From Clavulina sp. PMI_390 (Eukaryota > Basidiomycota > Agaricomycetes > Cantharellales > Hydnaceae): a stretch of DNA of 64,000 nt. The notes under the pieces are model-generated. The model saw only the letters and a list, made by a program, of their open reading frames with translations. It had not been told where the DNA came from and did no database searches. Made by a program: the position numbers and the translations under genes. Of this stretch, positions 22,840 to 34,704 are shown one piece after another (the stretch's first letter is position 1; every line of letters starts with the position of its first letter). The DNA lies in assembly GCA_015039315.1 (NCBI GenBank), contig WIDE01000038.1:9279-73278 (forward strand), in the 5' to 3' direction.

Positions 22840-24427
22840 ACTATCTCAAAACAGTGGTGAGAACGTCTCAGAATGTTTCGATTATAAAATAACAGTACCT
22901 TGCGACCACAATCCGTCACAGAGAACGAAAAGGCGGGGAGGCCCAACTTGAGTCGTCGAAACAAACAAGTGTATACGGGGCATGCCCTGGCGAGGCCTCG
23001 CTTTGAGTGTCAAACGGCACATTACAATTGCTAGGAATGCAAAATGATTTACCCCGAAAATAATTCACTTGGAGACTCTTATCCCGAGCTCTTCATTCAT
23101 TTGAATGCTAAACAACATGGCACTGGGCGCCGGTTAGATGTATAATTTCATGGAATAAGTTTACTATAATTAGGTGAATGAGTAGCACCCCAAGACCCTT
23201 CGTTATATGATTGGGAGACCCTCAATAGTTTTCTCTTATGTACAAAGATATGAGGACAAGGACAGAGGAGAGATGGAGCAGTGTGACCACAATGGTTTCC
23301 TTTATTGAACAAGTGTAGGGGATCAGTATACTTCTCACGTTATGGAGGGTCTGATGTCGCTCTAAAGATTTGATAGCAATCTTCACCTACGTGAATTAGC
23401 CAGATGATCGTAAGGGAGCTGTAGGGTTTAGGAGAAGTTCGAATTCCGCGAACAAACTCTACGACGGCCATGTTCACCAGTTGAGTTACTTGAGGCCGGT
23501 GACTGTTATTAAGCAGCTCGTAAACAGTGGAGATAGGGCGAAGTTAGATTGTGGGCTTGAAGACAGATGGGGCAAGCGTCCACAGAACGTGGTGCTGCGA
23601 CGGGGGGTATCGGGCACCTCACGAACTACCCGGCGGTTCTATTACTGATTAGGCCAAAGTTCTATTCAGCTCCTACATCATTAAACCCTATGAAGCGATT
23701 GAGGAGCCCAGGGTAATCGACTGGCATCGGAGGCGTCGATGAATGCGGCTTGCTGCCCGGACCGGCGCGGAAATACGCTTACTGCTATAGCTATTCATTT
23801 TTATTTGCTATGGTGGATGAGTGGATGGAGGAGCACAGGGAGGAGGGTTTCAAGGACTTCAGTTGGTCGTAGGTGATTCGTGCCATCGTCATCCACTAAG
23901 CCGTTTAGAGATGAGGTACTGTCGCCGGATTCAAGCCCAGTATACCGCAAGCCATTATCATATGGTGGCGAGAGAGTCTCCTCCAAAGGCATGCAACTAC
24001 CTCCATCGCGAATCGGGTAAGCTGCCGTTATGTCAGTGTGTAGTTTCGGTTCCGAGCGGCACCGCGGCCTTCCTCCGTTTCGTCCCCCTCTCACCTACGG
24101 ACCGACAACTTTAAGAACTATGACATTCCCTCTAATGCATAGTGACTGTAGCCGAAATTGACACCCTCCACTGATAGAAATCGACTTCTCTGTAACTCGC
24201 TCTTGATATGCGACGTCGGTGTTATCGCATGTTCTTGCGAAATTGCAACGTATACAGCACCAGATTGCCAAGCCGGTCCGCCATTGTCATGAGATCAGTT
24301 GCTCGCTCTTGGGCTTGGCATTCTGGAGGCCATGGGATGTTGCGGGCCGTCCTAGTGATAAACTGCCAGCTGGCTGCCTCACCACCTCCCGAGCTTCAGG
24401 CGACATCCACATTCTCGAGCGATATGC
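22840..24427. other. Intergenic region, 5' boundary of duplication unit A
   Basis: About 1.6 kb has no credible gene. From about 23,960 it is recognisably similar to about 28,000 onward: both share TTTCGG(T/C)TCCGAGCG followed by CCGCGGCCTTCCTCC. This marks the 5' edge of the tandem duplication. Confidence 0.55.
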
Positions 24428-24434
24428 TATAAAG
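24428..24434 (+). promoter_or_regulatory. TATA box of hydrolase copy A
   Basis: TATAAAG lies 56 bases before the ATG, exactly the spacing seen in copy B. Confidence 0.65.
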
Positions 24435-24483
24435 CTTCAACAATCGGGGGTGAATTTCCCTTTAGATCAACTTTGGCACCACA

Positions 24484-26483
24484 ATGTTCGGTCTCCTTTC
24501 TGTTGCGGCTCTCTTGGCTACTCTTCACCATGGAGGAGCTATTCCCCTGGAAGAAAGGCAGTCATCTTCGATGTACACTTATGTCAATCTGGCCTCAAAT
24601 ACGGGGACATCGGTTCATCGAGCTTCAGGTGAGATATATTAAGTTTTGCATTACTTATGCCGAGAACTCAATCCAACCAATCAGGTATCCTTTACGGCGT
24701 TCCTAATGCACAAGGCCAGATTCCTTCGTCCTTCTACACAGGTGAGGATTAAAGAATTCCGAACGCTTATGGTACACTAATCTCGCAGTCATCTTCAGGT
24801 ATGGGGTTCAACTACCTAAGTGCTGGCGGTGCACAGGACCCTTCATACACGGGCTGGATATATGGAGGTTACACCGTGAGGATTGTCACCTGTGCAACTT
24901 GCTTTCACGCTTCTCATAGCAATAAATTCTTTTCAAATGATAGGGACGCATGGCAGACGTCGTTTCCAACTATAAGACAGCTCGAACCTATGGAGCCCAG
25001 TTCATTCTCAAGCTGAGCGATCTCTGGGGTGCCGATGGTACTCAAGACAACTCGAATGCAATCTGGCCGGATGACAACAGTTCCTGGACTGAATACGACA
25101 GATTCCTAGCCCAAGTGGTATCAGATCTGAAGGCAAACAGCATGACCTCAAACATCAAAATCTTGATCTGGAATGAGCCTGATCTTTCTGGCACGTTCTG
25201 GAACGTAGGTCAGTTGCATTAATTCTCCTTCGATGTTTCTCCTATTCTGTCCTAGTACTTATTGGTGTCTTAAGGAATGTCACGCTACCTTGACACTTGG
25301 AGTCACACCGTGAAGTACTTCCGGTCCGTCATAACCCCGTCTTACAAGAACCAGCGGTATTGACTATTATGATTGTTATAGGACCAATCTGGCGGGCGTG
25401 CCGCTCGCCGGACCGGCCTTTGCGAACGGCCCAAGTTCGTCCAACACTTGGTGAGCTCATAGTGCTACTCGATACTCGTCGGACTAATTCCGGCCCTACG
25501 CATCAAAGGTGGACGAGTTTCCTTACACGAGTCAAGGCTGATGGTACCGCCCCTGATGTGTACACATGGCATCTTGAGGGTGGTGTGAGTATACCTTCTT
25601 CCTCACCACAGTAACTCAGTTGATTGATTCTATATCTATCATAGAAATCAAATTCTTTGTCTGATCTTGCGACGACGCAACCCAACATGGTCTCCCTCTT
25701 GAACTCGTATGGCATGGCTATCCCTGAATTCGGTAAAGTTTTCCTCTACAATATATACCATTGTTCACAATGCTGATGGGTAAATCGAACGCCAGTTATC
25801 GATGAATATGGTACATCCCCTGAGGAGGTTCCTGGAGGCTCGGCGTGGTGGATCTCTCGATTCGAACGCTATAACATGTACGGCCTGCGTGGCAACTGGT
25901 ATTCCCAGGCTCAGCTCCACGACTTCCTTGCTGGTCTGCTTGGAAAGACGAATGTCAACTCAGCTACTGGCACTGGGTATTATGCTAACGGAGGTAGGAT
26001 CACCCGTTAGTTATCAGAAAGGTAGTGAACCGTACTCATTTTTTTTTATGTCAATAGACTGGAACGTCTACTACTACTATGCCACTACAATGGTTGGACA
26101 CCGAGTCGCTACCACTGGTTCAACTGATGGTCTTATGGACTGCTATGCCGTTGTTGATAGTAGCGTGGTTCGTATCCTCGTTGGTGGGCGTGAAACAACA
26201 GGTGAAGGCCGGATTAATTTCAGAGCTCGAATAACATACTCAAATTTCTTTCGTTGCTGCAGGAACTTACGAATTGGTCATCAACAACATATCGAGTCTC
26301 GGACTTGCAACATCGGGCACTATCACCGTGCATACCTACCAGTTTTCATGGGGTGGCGCATTCGTCGCAGAGTCTAAGACTGACTTGGGCACCGTCGCGC
26401 ACACCTACTCGAGCAATACTTTGTCGTTCCCGATCTATCAGACCGACACGACGACCACCTGGGCTTTCGAGTTCCCTTACTAA
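24484..26483 (+). CDS. Secreted GH39-like glycoside hydrolase, copy A
   Basis: Eleven exons (24484-24628, 24685-24741, 24799-24875, 24944-25208, 25275-25323, 25382-25450, 25509-25584, 25645-25732, 25796-25993, 26058-26201, 26263-26483) give 462 residues. A signal peptide (MFGLLSVAALLATL) is followed by EERQ, a likely KEX-type processing region. The catalytic domain is clan GH-A-like: the acid/base is Glu171 in IWNEPDLSG and the nucleophile is Glu279 in VIDEYGT. The 108-residue spacing fits family GH39. A C-terminal beta-rich segment (about 350-462) is probably an accessory sandwich domain. The enzyme would cleave plant or fungal cell-wall glycans outside the cell; the substrate is unknown. 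It is paired with copy B in a tandem duplication and all exon phases match. Confidence 0.85.
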
Positions 26484-26744
26484 ACAAGGAACATGTATAC
26501 AAGTTCATGTACCGTTCATCTGCTGTTATATCTGGGATCCAAAGCCGGCCCAGGCCCAAGGCAAGAAATACCATTCCGATATAAGCAAACTCTATGAATG
26601 AAGAAAATGAAGCAAAGCTTAGAAGCTCTTCAGCAGGATTGTAAGATCAGGAGAGGCCAGCGACAGTGACCAAGTGTGATATTAAGATATACTGTTGAAT
26701 ATGGAAACAATGTTTGTATTGGATTTGCCCTGATGGTACTTAGT

Positions 26745-27880
26745 GTCGTCTGCTTTTGCCCAGTCTAGAGGAAGTGGGCTGAGGGGGGCATGATCGGCTC
26801 GTCGACCTTAGTATAGGTTGATGAAGAAAATCGTAGCATAACCTAGACTCGGAGGTGAATGCTCTCATAGCAGAGTGCGAAGCTGAAGAAAGGAACTCCT
26901 CCGCCACCACCACCAGATATCCCCCCCTCCCCCCTCCCCCCTCGCCCACCTCGAATAACCCGTCCGTCAAACCCACCTCTCCTCCCTGACCCAAACACCA
27001 CTCGCATTCACATCATTCGCCCTCTCCCTTTCATTTTGCTTCTCTCGCCGCTTGCCACCAATGGCATCGTTAAACCTACATGTAAACTTGGTGTTACACG
27101 CTGGGCGTGGTATGCGAGGTTTACCACCGGAGCACTTCTCGCGTTTGTTGTTCGACGAAGAGTTGGAGACTATTAGAGCTGAGCAGCAGCGGGAGCGACG
27201 ATTCCGTTAGGACTATTAGCGTAGACAATAGCGTAGAACAACTTGTAGGATTTGGTACTAGCTAAATCCCTTTAAATACACGAAGAATTATACTAAATCA
27301 AGAAGTATCTATGGACACGTTTCCTGACTAACTACGGCCGATGAATCAGATATCTATACTACGATCTGACCCGTATCGTATGATCGGCGATGGCCAATCA
27401 GATCGTGTGTCATTGCCTTGTATCGGTGATACGACGGCAGAGACTACGTCCCAAACAGCAATATCAAAATTTGAATCATTATCGTCAAGCCCTCCTCCGT
27501 GTCCTATACGAAAAGTATTAGAGGTACGAAATATTAGTGTTCGGCGTTAGTTTAGAAAAGGAATCGATATAAAGGATACGATAGAGGACAGAACACATGT
27601 CTTCAGATCCTTCCGCCACTTTTCCATCTCCTTCCGCCCCTTCGCACAATCCTTCGTCCACTCAACCTGGACTTGCTTCCCCAGCCTTCTTAAGCTCTCT
27701 TTGCATCCGCACTTCCTTGCTCTTCGTGATACCAGTGCGCTCATTGAGAAGTTTCTGCCTTACACGCCCCATATGTGAGTTGGACTTAACCATCTCGGCA
27801 TAATAGTCGCTGGGACGCGTGAGGGGTACTGCAGGTTTTGAAGAAGCGGTGAGTTTGTGAGCTGCTGGGCAGAGAAATTC
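26745..27880 (-). pseudogene. 5'-truncated EBP2 pseudogene
   Basis: This stretch aligns with the 3' flank, exon 4 and most of exon 3 of the intact EBP2 gene at 31,000-31,758. It includes the antisense of the RGG-rich tail (about 26,900-27,060) and of the GKQVQVE...GRKEME motif (about 27,600-27,690). Frames are broken, the RGG tail is interrupted, exons 1-2 are absent, and about 240 unrelated AT-rich bases interrupt it near 27,190-27,430. It is the left-behind copy of the tandem duplication. It should be non-functional, though it could be transcribed as antisense to nothing known. Confidence 0.8.
27190..27430. other. AT-rich insertion in the EBP2 pseudogene
   Basis: About 240 bases have no counterpart in the intact gene. 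They are AT-rich with repeated short GTAGA/GTATC motifs and no frame. The edges are approximate, and a mobile-element origin is possible but not shown. Confidence 0.45.
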
Positions 27881-28442
27881 AACTTCCCATTCGCTAGGTC
27901 GGAGGCTCCATCATCATGTCGTCTTCCATAGGTGGCTAGCCGTCCCAATGCAGAATGTCTTTTCTTGGGCTCGATGACCCAGTGGTCTCGGCGAGCTATT
28001 CTCTCAATGAATACTGCCTGAAATCATCTCCATAGCGAATCGACTATCATGTGCGGTTTCGGCTCCGAGCGACGCCGCGGCCTTCCTCCTGTTCATACCC
28101 TTCCTTCCTCACAACAGCGCTTCTGTCAGATGATTCATCTGAGGTACAGAACCCGGAGGCTATATTGATATCTATCACTGATTGGAACCTCAAAGACTCC
28201 CCTCTGACTACTCCTTGGCAAGCGCCATAGATATTTATAGCGTCAGGTTGTTCCTGCGATATTGCAGCGCGCGTACCATCAGAAGTGCTCGCCGGCCCGT
28301 CCTCGTCATGGGTCCAATTTTCTCTACAAGGTTTTTCAAGCTGAAGAATAGAGGCTTTTGCGGGCCGTCGTAGGTGTCGATTGCCAGCTGGCTCATTGTC
28401 CTCCGAGTATCTGGCGATATCCCAAATTTTGGAGCGATATGG

Positions 28443-28449
28443 TATATAG
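28443..28449 (+). promoter_or_regulatory. TATA box of hydrolase copy B
   Basis: TATATAG lies 56 bases before the ATG, matching copy A. Confidence 0.65.
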
Positions 28450-28498
28450 CTTCAACATTCGTGGCCGAAGTCCCCCTTAGGTCAAACTTGCTGTCGCA

Positions 28499-30502
28499 AT
28501 GTTCGGTCTCCTTTCTGCGATAGCTCTCCTGTCTAGCCTTCCTCATGGAAGGGCTATTCCTCTCGATGAAAGGCAGTCATCTTCGATGTACACTTATGTC
28601 AACCTGGCTTCTAATACTGGGACATCAGTACATCGTGCTTCAGGTGAAAGTCGTGGAAGCTAGTTTTCTTGGTAACCAGGACTGAGGCCGATAGATTAGG
28701 TATCCTGTATGGCGTTCCTGATGCACAAGGGCAGATTCCTTCGTCATTCTACACAGGTTAATTCTGGATACATCAAACTTTATGGCCTGCTAACCCCGCC
28801 GTCGTCTTCAGGGATGGGATTCAACTATCTTAGCGCTGGTGGCGCTCAGGATCCGTCGTACACAGGTTGGATCTATGGCGGGTACACTGTGAGCCTCTCG
28901 ACACGGACACTTGCATTCGTGTTTTTCACAGGGGACTTACTTCTCAAAATGATAGGGACGTATGGCAGAGGTCGTGTCTAATTATAAGACGGCTCGAACC
29001 TACGGGGCTCAATTCATTCTCAAGCTGAGCGATCTCTGGGGTGCTGACGGTACTCAAGACAACTCGAACGCTATTTGGCCAGACGACAACAGTTCCTGGA
29101 CTGAATATGACACGTTCCTGGCCCAGGTCGTGTCAGATCTCAAGGCGAATAGCATGACCTCTAACATCAAAATCTTGATCTGGAATGAACCTGATCTCTC
29201 TGGCACATTCTGGAACGTGGGTAAGTTGCTAGAAACTTAATTTATATCACTCTCTTCCCTCTTTTTATTCCAATCCTCATCACCGATCACCATCCCCAGG
29301 AATGTCGCGATATCTCGACACTTGGAGTCACACTGTGACCTACTTCCGGTCAGTCATGACGATCTATGCCAAGGGCGAGCGGCATTGACCATTGTGCTAA
29401 TCATAGAACCAATCTGGCGGGTGTGCCGCTCGCCGGGCCGGCCTTTGCGAACGGCCCAAGTTCGTCCAACACTTGGTGAGATTATGAGTGCTGCTTGATG
29501 GCCGCCGGACTTATTCCGGCCCTTTGCATCATAGGTGGACGAGTTTCCTTACACGAGTCAAGGCTGATGGGACTGCACCTGATGTGTACACATGGCATCT
29601 TGAGGGTGGCGTGAGTACACTTCCTTTCCATGAGTTTGGTGATCTGATCGGTTCTACGTGCGTCATAGAAATCAAATTCTTTGTCTGATCTTGCAACAAC
29701 GCAACCTAACATGGTCTCCCTCTTGAACTCGTATGGCATGGCTATCCCTGAATTCGGTAAGATTCCCCTCTGCGATCCATATTGTGCTCATAGTGCTGAT
29801 CGGCAAATCGCACGTCAGTTATTGATGAATACGGTACATCTGCCGAGGAAGTTCCTGGAGGTTCGGCGTGGTGGATCTCCCGCTTCGAACGCTACAATAT
29901 GTACGGCCTCCGCGGCAATTGGTATTCATTAGCTCAGCTCCACGACTTCCTTGCCGGCTTGCTTGGAAAGACCGATGTCAATTCAGCTACTGGCACCGGA
30001 TACTATGCTAATGGAGGTGGGCACGATCGTTAATTGACTATGGGAAAGGCAGGGAACCGTACTGACCTTCTTGCAATAGATTGGAATGTCTACTACTACT
30101 ATGCAACCACAATGGTTGGATATCGCGTCGCTACCACCGGTTCAACTGATGGCCTCATGGACTGTTATGCCGTCGTTGATAGTAGCACCGTTCGCATCCT
30201 AGTTGGTGGACGCGAAACAACAGGTGAAATCAAATGAAACCAAAGCCCAAACCTCTACTTACGATATCTTCCTTGTCCCAGGCACCTATGAGCTGGTCAT
30301 CGACAATATCTCAAGCCTCGGGCTCGCGACATCTGGCACGATTACCGTCCACACTTACCAGTTTGCGTGGGGTGGCGCGTTTGTTGCAGAGTCTAAGACT
30401 GACTTGGGCACTGTTGCTCACACCTACTCAAGCAACACTCTGTCGTTCCCAATCTATCAGACCGACACGACGACCACCTGGGCTTTCGAGTTCCCTTACT
30501 AA
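28499..30502 (+). CDS. Secreted GH39-like glycoside hydrolase, copy B
   Basis: Eleven exons (28499-28643, 28700-28756, 28812-28888, 28956-29220, 29300-29348, 29407-29475, 29535-29610, 29669-29756, 29819-30016, 30080-30223, 30282-30502) again give 462 residues. Every exon has the same length as in copy A; only introns differ in length. Acid/base Glu171 and nucleophile Glu279 are kept. Most residue changes sit in the signal peptide (SAIALLSSLPHGRA against SVAALLATLHHGGA) and at scattered surface positions. Intron 10 happens to be nearly open in frame. Equal exon lengths and intact catalytic residues in both copies argue that both are under purifying selection. The role is as for copy A. Confidence 0.85.
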
Positions 30503-30999
30503 ACAAGGAATACATAGTACAAGTTCATGTAATCTTCACTTACTGTTATCTCTGGGATCAATGTGGATCACAAATGGTCTCCTGATCGATTGAAAGCCGA
30601 CTTATGAGCTAAACCTTCAAGTGCGGGGCTTTGAATGGCGAATGGCAAGCACTTAGCTCCGACACATGAACAAAGGCCATGAGAAAGCAGATCCAAAGCT
30701 AGGCCTGGCCTCTATGACGAGAGACTGAGACTAGACGAAGTGGGTAAAAGTGAGATGTTGTGATAGAACGATATATGCACATATAAGCAACCGCGTTCGG
30801 TATTTTGGTGAGGTCAGATTCGTTCAGTGTCGTCTGCTCTTGCCCAATCTATAAGAAATAAAGGCGTGATCAGCTCGTAGATCTCAGATAGATCCAACAA
30901 GAAGAAATCGGGTAGCACAACGTGTACTCGCGTGTCTGTCCGAGGATCGCGGTGTAATGCGACGCCCAAAGAAACGTGATTCAGTGAAAAAAGGAAAGC
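30503..30999. other. Convergent intergenic region within duplication
   Basis: About 500 bases are shared in part with 26,484-26,745 (for example TGTCGTCTGC near 30,826 and 26,743). No gene is seen. Confidence 0.55.
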
Positions 31000-32679
31000 T
31001 CACCGTTTCGCTCCACCCCTTCCACCGCCGCCACCACCAAACTTCCCTCCCCTCCCACCTCGTCCACCTCCCCTCCCCCGCCCGCCAAACCCACCTCTCC
31101 TCCCCGGTCCACCAGCAATAGCATTCACATCGTTCGCACTCTCCCTATCATTCTGCTTCTCTCGCCGCTTTCCGCCACTTCCACCGTTGAAGCCAAACTT
31201 GGCATTACGCGCCGAGCGTGGCATACGAGCTTTCCCATCAGAACCTTTCGCGCGTTTGTTGTTGTTCGATGAAGAGGAAGCTTTGGGATTGGAGGAGATT
31301 GCGTCTTCTACGGCGATGTCGAAGTCTGAGTCGTTGTCGTCAAGCCCGCCCCCACGCTCTGCAAGAAAAGGATTTGAGATAAGAAGCGTCAGTATTCAGG
31401 ATTAGAGGTCAAAGAGGAATCGAGGGGAAGAAAATAAATCATGATGGGAACAGAAAACTTACTCCTCTTGAGACCCTTCAGCCGCTCCTCCATCTCTTTC
31501 CGCCCCTTCGCACGATCCTTCATCTTCTCGACCTGGACCTGCTTCCCAACTTTCTTGAGCTCTCTTTGCCTGCGTGCCTCTTCACTCTTCGTGATGCCTG
31601 CACGCTCATCAAGGAGTTTCTGTCTGACACGCTCCATATGCGAGTCGGACTTGACCATTTCGGCATAATAGTCAGTTGGGCGCGTGAAGGGGACTGGGGG
31701 TTTCGAGGAGGCGGCAAGTTTGCGGGCTGCTTGGGCGGAGTGAAGGGCCTGTTTGTAGCTGAAAGAGGTAAAGATGATGATCAGTCGCTGGAAGAGAAAT
31801 GAAGGTATGATGCAGGAAGATATGTAAGACATACAAAGCGAGCTCGCGCTCAAGATCATTATCAGGGTCCTTTACATCCAATGGTTCTGGGTAGGTGACA
31901 CTGAGTGTTTCCACCCAGTCAAACGATGAATCGAGCTTGATAGTTTCTCGTATCCTTTGCATGGCGACCTATATAATACGGTTTCAGATACGATCAGTAT
32001 GCGGGGTTTCGAAGGTTGGCATACAAGAACGCAATTGGTGGTAAGAAGTGAAACGCGCCTTGTTGTCGATCACGACCTTCTGCTTCGGGACAGCATCCTC
32101 GTCAAGCGAGATGTCATCCTGCTCATCAATAGCAAGCTCTTCATCATCTTCCTCATCTCCGTTCACCATGTCCACGTCTTTGCCCCCATCTTCTCCGCCT
32201 ACTTCATCGTCCTCATCAGCAGACGAGTCCTCGTCGCTCAACGATTGCTCGACAGCTCCGTCAGCATCGGAACCATCGCTGTCCTCGGCATCGGAGTCAG
32301 AACCAGACTCAGAATCGCCGCCATTGAGAGCATCAAGTTGAGCAGCACCAAACTCGTCTAATCCATCGTCTCCGAGAAGGTCCATTAACCGCTTCATACC
32401 TTCCTCGTCGACGCCACCTGCCTCGTCATCGGGGTCCGTATCTTCATCGGAATCATCCTCATCCTCCCATTCTTCATCGCCGTCATCCTCTTCAGGCACG
32501 AGGTCAACGACAGCAGGGGGAGCAGGAGCAGCTTTTTCAGGAAAGGATTTTTTTGACGACTTGTCCGATTTCTTCTCGGGTTTGCTAGCAGAAGTGGATT
32601 TTGGAGCAGAATGTCGTTTTGAGGGCTTGCTCGATGCTGGGGTTGCAGCTGACGCTTTCGTTTTCTTGTCTTTGCCCAT
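31000..32679 (-). CDS. EBP2: EBP2 rRNA-processing protein (EBNA1BP2 homologue)
   Basis: Four exons (32679-32059, 31968-31835, 31758-31463, 31358-31000) give 469 residues. The N-terminal 200 residues are Lys/Ser-rich, then strongly acidic (Asp/Glu/Ser). The conserved EBP2 core follows: NKVAMQRIRETIKLD, DWVETLSVTYPEP, FYKQALHSAQAARKL, PFTRPTDYYAEMVKSD and MERVRQKLLDE. The tail is basic, then Gly/Arg-rich (RGG-type, about the last 40 residues). EBP2 is a nucleolar factor for 25S/28S rRNA maturation and 60S assembly. The first intron begins with GC, not GT (GCGCGT...ATATAG); this is the only splice that joins NK to VAMQ in frame. An in-frame upstream ATG exists at 32739. The gene shares a 124-bp promoter region with the divergent AAGAB homologue. 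Confidence 0.9.
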
Positions 32680-32803
32680 GATGCAGCTCAGAGAAAAGAG
32701 GTTGAAGGAGCGTGGGAAATGTGGCACAAACACAGCCACCAGACCTCCCAGTGCGACTCATCGGAGACGTTCCCTTCCCCCTTTCTATCTTTTTACTTGA
32801 CTG
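32680..32803. promoter_or_regulatory. Compact bidirectional promoter, EBP2 / AAGAB
   Basis: Only 124 bases separate the two divergent start codons, so both housekeeping genes must share control DNA here. No TATA element is evident. Confidence 0.55.
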
Positions 32804-34414
32804 ATGGCGTCGTCGAATGCGAATGGAATACTCGTTGTTTCGAGTGATTTTTCGTTGGCAAACAAGCTAATTGGGGGTAAGTCCCAGTTTCTTCTGGTCC
32901 AAAAACAGTCTAACGAGGATCACCGATGTTGGTCTTGCTACAGAGATCATCGAGGCTGACACTGAAGGCACCCAAACATCCGCTACCTCCGATATCCCAT
33001 GGAAGATATCGAATAAATACTACGATTCAGATGTTCACTTCTCCATTGAAGCCCCATCTGTCAGCAGTCCGTCTCCCGATGAGCCTGCGGCCGACGAACT
33101 AGTCGATGCACATCCGGCTGTTATATATGTCTTTGATTCTATCTCCGTAAGTGTCCAGTATCCTCCTTCTATTGACGTGCCTTTAGCTACTCGGATTGTT
33201 GACTAAAGCGCAGTCATAGACTACTTCCTTCGGCACTGCATTCGCCGCCTTCTCCAAATCGCGCAATGACTCGTTTGAAGATACCGAGGTCTGCATGGCG
33301 GTATACATGCCTAAAGACTCAGCGTCTGCTACTGCCGCCGCAATGCAAGTAACCAAAGCGGGCAGTGACCAGAATGAAGAGTCACCAGATGAGTTCTTCA
33401 CTGAGCGGGGATTCGAGTATGTGAGCACTGTTCAGCCACCGGCGAGCGATGATGACGAGACTGAAACAGATGATTTCGACCGAGGTGAGTCTGTATCCCC
33501 TCTTTCATCATTGAATATCGATACTGACCCATTTCCTCAATGCGTCTGAAGACATCGTTGGGATATCTCGGGTTCGGGAAGCACTTCACGCAATCATGTG
33601 GCCATCAATGGTGCGGAAAAAGCCACCCGTACATCTCAACGCTGCATCCAAGTCTGGAGGTGCCATGCCATTTATCTTCGACAATGACGATGATGATGGC
33701 GGAGAGGGCCTGTCTCTCAATGTTAACGACATCACAGACGACATGGCGCAATCACTCTTTGTGGGCCTCGGTGGCGATGCGGGTGTGGAGGAGCGCCAGC
33801 TGGAGCAGCTGGAGAAGTGGCTCGATGAGACTGACGATACTGCCTGGGTCACAATGGGAGCCAGCATCACCACGAACCTAGGCTCTGCATTTGGCGTTCC
33901 CGTGGCTGGCGGCGATCCCGTGATGACCACTGGTCGGGGATCCTTCGACGACGATTTTACCGAGTTTGTCTCTGCGCAACCAAGCGCAAGCGCTGGGATA
34001 CCACAAAAAGCAGCCCTGAACTCGTCTAAAGACTCGTCCTCCCCTTCGCTTCCTGAGCTACCCTCTTCCACACTCACCTCCTCTACCACACCTGATGCAC
34101 TTCTTCCGTTGCCATCGGAAATCACTTCTGCTACATCCCGCATCTTCAGCCAACAAGCGCAGTCGATTCCATTGCGTGATGATATAGATGGAGATGAAGG
34201 CGATGAGGCGTTTGACCTCAACCAGCTGCTTTCCGTGCTGCAGGCGATGAAGGAAGAGATTTCTCTCATTGATGACGTGGATAAACGGAGGAACGCAGCT
34301 GCTGCCGCTGCGCTGGGTTTGGTCAAAGGATTAGGTATCGGAGGTGGTGGAGGTGACGGGGATGACGACGTTGACGATGGCAGTGAGTTGGGAGAGTTGT
34401 TGACGATTTCATAG
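32804..34414 (+). CDS. AAGAB: Adaptin-binding p34 homologue (AAGAB/Irc6 family)
   Basis: Four exons (32804-32876, 32944-33146, 33220-33484, 33552-34414) give 467 residues. The N-terminal half is the AAGAB/Irc6 pseudo-GTPase fold: ILVVSSDFSLANKLIG in place of a P-loop, then IPWKISNKYYDSDVHF (the family hallmark WxIxNKYY), HPAVIYVFDS, VCMAVYMPKDS and ERGFEYVSTV. The C-terminal part is acidic and Ser-rich, with FDLNQLLSVLQAMKEEI, matching the C-terminal dimer/binding helix of p34, and a Gly/Asp tail. AAGAB chaperones assembly of AP-1 and AP-2 clathrin adaptors in the cytosol. It is divergent from EBP2. Splice phases close. Confidence 0.85.
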
Positions 34415-34704
34415 CAGCCACGCCATGATACATGTAGAAAATGGGGAAACGAGAAACTCGGTCACTTTTGTGAAAGAAAAATCCACTATGAATAATTCGC
34501 TAATATTGATAGCAAACGGAACAGAAATACTGAGGTCGTGGCTCCCAGAACGCCACAGAACCGGGAGAACGAGGAAGTCGGAACGAAGCTGACATAATCC
34601 AGTTCGATCGACTTCGGTTCGCTACATCCATCTGCTCTGCCCCCCTTCTGCCCTCCCCCACCTCGCCTTGACTCAGAGCTTTAAAGTGGAAACCATACGC
34701 CAGG

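Larger units (their letters stand above)
23960..27880. repeat. Segmental duplication unit A (GH39-like plus EBP2 fragment)
   Basis: Unit A repeats the order and sequence of unit B: leader, TATA box, GH39-like gene, 3' flank, then the 3' part of EBP2 on the minus strand. The edges are approximate because similarity fades. Unit A ends inside what corresponds to EBP2 exon 3. Confidence 0.75.
28010..31760. repeat. Segmental duplication unit B
   Basis: This is the second unit of the tandem duplication, with GH39-like copy B and the 3' part of the intact EBP2. Edges are approximate. The unit-B side continues into the complete EBP2 gene, so B is the ancestral arrangement at the 3' side. Confidence 0.75.

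Noticed and set aside
32048..32341. Serine-rich open frame on the plus strand across EBP2
   Set aside because: It is the antisense of the Asp/Glu-rich EBP2 exon 1; acidic codons read backwards give Ser and Leu runs.
33586..34326. 246-codon minus-strand frame opposite the AAGAB homologue
   Set aside because: Shadow of a conserved coding exon; Ser-rich with no motifs.
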